From contig MU401048.1 in NCBI GenBank assembly GCA_022578965.1, positions 1 to 11,458 on the forward strand: a stretch of DNA of 11,458 bases. Direction: 5' to 3'. Each line of letters begins with the position of its first letter. The stretch's first letter is position 1. Under the pieces are notes generated by a model. That model worked only from the letters and a program-made list of their open reading frames with translations, searched no databases and had not been told where the DNA came from. The position numbers and the translations under genes are program-made. Shown here in pieces: positions 9,060 to 11,458 of the stretch. The DNA is from Xylaria sp. FL1777 (Eukaryota; Ascomycota; Sordariomycetes; Xylariales; Xylariaceae).

Positions 9060-10080
9060 TAAACAGAAAATAATAGTTAAAAAGCAAAAAAACTTTTTTA
9101 AAGCTTTTAAACTTTTTGCTTTTTTAAGAAACGCATAAAAGCTTTTTTTTTGTTTTTTAGAACTTCTAAAAAAGCGCTTTTGCTTTTTCTGCTAGTTTTT
9201 TCTTTATTTTTTGCTTTTTTTTTTTTTTATTTCTTTTTATTTTAACTGCTTTATTATATATTGCTATTTTATGAGTAATAAATAGCTACTTTATAATATT
9301 ACTTATAGCTTTAAGCTTTTTTATAGCCAGTTATAAATTTTTATTAGTTTATAGTAGCTTAGCTATAAAGCTTTTTTATAGCTGCTTTTTTTTGTTTTTT
9401 AGTAAGTTATAACATAAAATTATATGCTAAAAAGTTTTTTTTTTTTTTGTATATTTATAAAAAAGCATAAAAAAGCTTAAAACTTTTTTTTTATATAAAA
9501 ATACTGTTAGCTTTATGTTTTTAATGCAAATTTATATTATTATAGCTATTTTATGCTTTAATAATTTATTATACTTTTTAAAAGTTTTATTTTTGTTAAA
9601 CTTTTGTTTAACTATTGCTAAATAATTGCTGTTTATTTTAGTTTAGCTTTATTTGCTTATTTATTTTTTTTTAGTGCAATTTTAAGTTTTTTTTTTTTGA
9701 TTACTTTTTTTGCTAAAAGTTTAAAGCTAACATTAAAGTTTTTTAGCTATGCTTTTATTATTGCTTATAAGCTTGCTTTTTGTTTAATTTTTAGTTTTTT
9801 AAGCTTTTATGTTTTAAATAAAAGTTTTAATTTTTTTGGTTATTTTTTAAATTAATTTTTTACCTGCTAAGCTTTTTATGCAATATTTATAAACTATTGC
9901 TTTATTATTAAAATACAAGTTAATAAAAAGAATTTTTATTTTAGTTTTTAAATGCTTTGTTTTAATTATTTTAAAAGCTTTAGCTATACGTTTAAAACAT
10001 TTGTTTTAAATTACTGCTAATAAATTAATAATGCTTTTTGCTTTATTTTTTTTAAAGTTTTTATACTAAGTTATTATATT
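9060..10080 (-). pseudogene. Possible decayed coding relic, transposase-like (tentative)
   Basis: Reading the minus strand with codons starting at multiples of three, 10080-9841 has three stops in 80 codons, while both other minus frames have many more over the same bases. The frame is again fairly open from about 9600 to 9180. All stops are TAA or TAG, as made from CAA, CAG or TGG by C-to-T change. The first part (about 10020-9930) reads NKCFKRIAKAFKIIKTKHLK, loosely like a helix-turn-helix of pogo/Fot1-type transposases. The later part (about 9340-9180) has TNKNL, AISNIIK, then a Lys-rich run followed by KALF, loosely like the basic C-terminus of that family. Between them (9780-9660) this frame is full of stops and another frame is more open, so a frameshift or deletion is likely. 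I did not find the catalytic DDE residues. It could be chance in an A-rich strand. Confidence 0.28.
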
Positions 10081-11458
10081 ATAAGCTAAAATATTTTATA
10101 TTATTATAATATATATTTGCTTTGCTTTTGCTATATTATTGCTTTATATAAAGTTTTATAGCTTAATTACTATGTATAATTAAATGCTTAGTTTTTTTTT
10201 AAGCTTTACTAAATGTTTTTTTTATTTTATATTTTTATTAAACTATATTTTTAAATATTTTGCGCTATTTTTTAAATATACTATTATATTAAAAAGGTGT
10301 ATTATTTGTATAAATGCTATTTTGCTGCTAAAAAAATGCATTAATCTGCTTTTTTGCAATATAAACTTTATTTTATGTTATTTTATTTAGCTTTTATATA
10401 TGTTTTATGCTATTTTTAAAGCTTTATAGTTTTGTTTTACATTTAAGTTTGCTATAATAAAGTTAATATTATTAGTAAAATTAATTATTATTAGCTTTTA
10501 ATATATAATAAAATTATTATAAAGTATTAAAATATATAAAAAAAAAAAAAAATAAAAGCAGAAATTTTTGAAAAACTTTAACTTTTAATACTATTAGCTA
10601 AAATATTGCTATATTAAAGCAAAAACGCACTATATAATTTAATATAAAAAATTTTACTTATATAATTATTTATAAAAAAAAGCTTTTTTATTGCAAAATA
10701 TATATTGTTTTTTTTTTATTAATAGTATTAAAAGCTTTTATAATGTTTAATTATAGCAAAAATATTATGCTTTTTTTGCTAATTGCTTTTTTTATTGTTT
10801 TTAATATTAGTTTAATAATTATATTTATTAATTTGTTTTATTTGTTGCTTATTTAGTTATTTAGCAAAAAATCTTTTTGTTTAACTACTTTTGCTATATA
10901 ATAATATAGCTTTTTTTTTAGCACTTTTTTTATTATATAAATAAACATAATAAAATGCTACTTTTTAGCTGTTTTTTTAGTTTTTTTTAACTTTTTAAGT
11001 TTAAGTATAACTATTATTTTTGTTTGCTTAAATTATATTAAGTAATACTTTAATAAAAAGCTAGCAGTATATAATATTGCTATTTTTTTTACTAAAGCAA
11101 ATTTATAAGCTTTAAAAAAGCTATTAAATAATAAGTTATTTTTTAGCGCTTTTTATAGCGCTAACTTTTATATTAATAATATTATGTTTTTTTTTTATAT
11201 TAATGTTAATTATAAACTTTTAATAGTTATTATAAGTTAGGTTTTTTTTAAGTATATTAAATAAGTTTGCTAATAATATAAAAAAAAAGCGTTTTATTAA
11301 TAAAACTGTTTTTTTTTAAAAAGTATTAACAAAAAGTAGCTTATTTTTTGTTTGTTTTAGCAATAAAATTATAATAACTTTTAAAGCTAGCTTATAAGTA
11401 AACTTTGCTTATTTAGCTAAGCTTTATAATAACTTAAAATTTTTAAATACTTTTATAA
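10081..11458. other. Gene-free T-rich decayed DNA
   Basis: No intact gene, RNA or mobile element end is seen. The stretch from ATG at 10184 to TAG at 10390 is open for 68 codons on the plus strand. Its product is Phe/Leu/Ile/Cys-rich, there is no recognisable motif, and the T-rich base composition explains it. A run of 15 A occurs at 10538-10552. A pair of AGCGCT palindromes at 11145-11150 and 11157-11162 are among the few CpG sites. The region is most likely decayed repeat DNA. Confidence 0.55.

Noticed and set aside
10184..10390. 68-codon open frame on the plus strand
   Set aside because: Hydrophobic Phe/Leu/Ile-rich translation explained by T-rich composition, with no recognisable domain. 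It lies in decayed DNA antisense to other partly open frames.
10538..10552. Run of 15 A, possible poly-A tail of a LINE or processed copy
   Set aside because: Homopolymer runs of A or T are common here (for example 14 T at 9215-9228), and no coding relic or target duplication is associated with it.
11144..11163. Two AGCGCT sites in an inverted arrangement
   Set aside because: Short self-palindromic hexamers. Retained GpC is general in this window, so there is no evidence of a specific site.
1..11458. Yeast-type mitochondrial DNA with GC clusters
   Set aside because: AT-richness and the CCGGAC islands are superficially similar, but there are no mitochondrial genes or tRNAs in 11 kb. The strict (A/G)CT context of remaining C suggests directed mutation of nuclear repeats. 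Not excluded absolutely.

Overview
The window is gene-free, extremely AT-rich DNA. A hand count of positions 3001-3600 gives 80 G+C in 600 bases, about 13%. I recognise no intact protein-coding gene, tRNA or rRNA. TAA and TAG stops are dense in nearly every frame. The few remaining C and G bases sit in a narrow set of contexts: C is almost always preceded by A or G and followed by T, and TpC, CpC, GpA and GpG are nearly absent. This is what near-saturated, two-strand, context-dependent C-to-T mutation would leave, as in repeat-induced point mutation (RIP) of filamentous ascomycetes. I infer an AT-rich, heterochromatin-like block of a fungal genome, possibly pericentromeric or centromeric. The species cannot be told from the sequence.

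Layout. Positions 1-178 are the end of a repeat made of TAGTACTAA-type words, which the window cuts off. Positions 179-1500 are A-rich decayed DNA, and 1501-6730 are T-rich decayed DNA. Positions 6731-7368 hold the most structured object: a 638-bp element with about 25-bp terminal inverted repeats beginning CTATAG, two clusters of about 52-bp GC-richer tandem units, and perfect palindromes up to 34 bp. It looks like a non-autonomous, MITE-like transposon. The end of the 1-178 block shares its terminal CTATAG and neighbouring AACC motif and is probably a diverged relative. Positions 7369-11458 are again decayed T-rich DNA. Within it, the minus strand from 10080 down to 9060 keeps a frame with fewer stops than the alternatives where I checked; it is tentatively the relic of a transposase-like gene.

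The parts do not form a pathway. They read as a graveyard of heavily mutated mobile DNA (179-6730 and 7369-11458) with one better-preserved, palindrome-rich element in it. Differences between the element's own units are mostly C/T or G/A transitions, so the element seems to have been only lightly touched by the same mutational process, either because it arrived later or because it is too short to be targeted.
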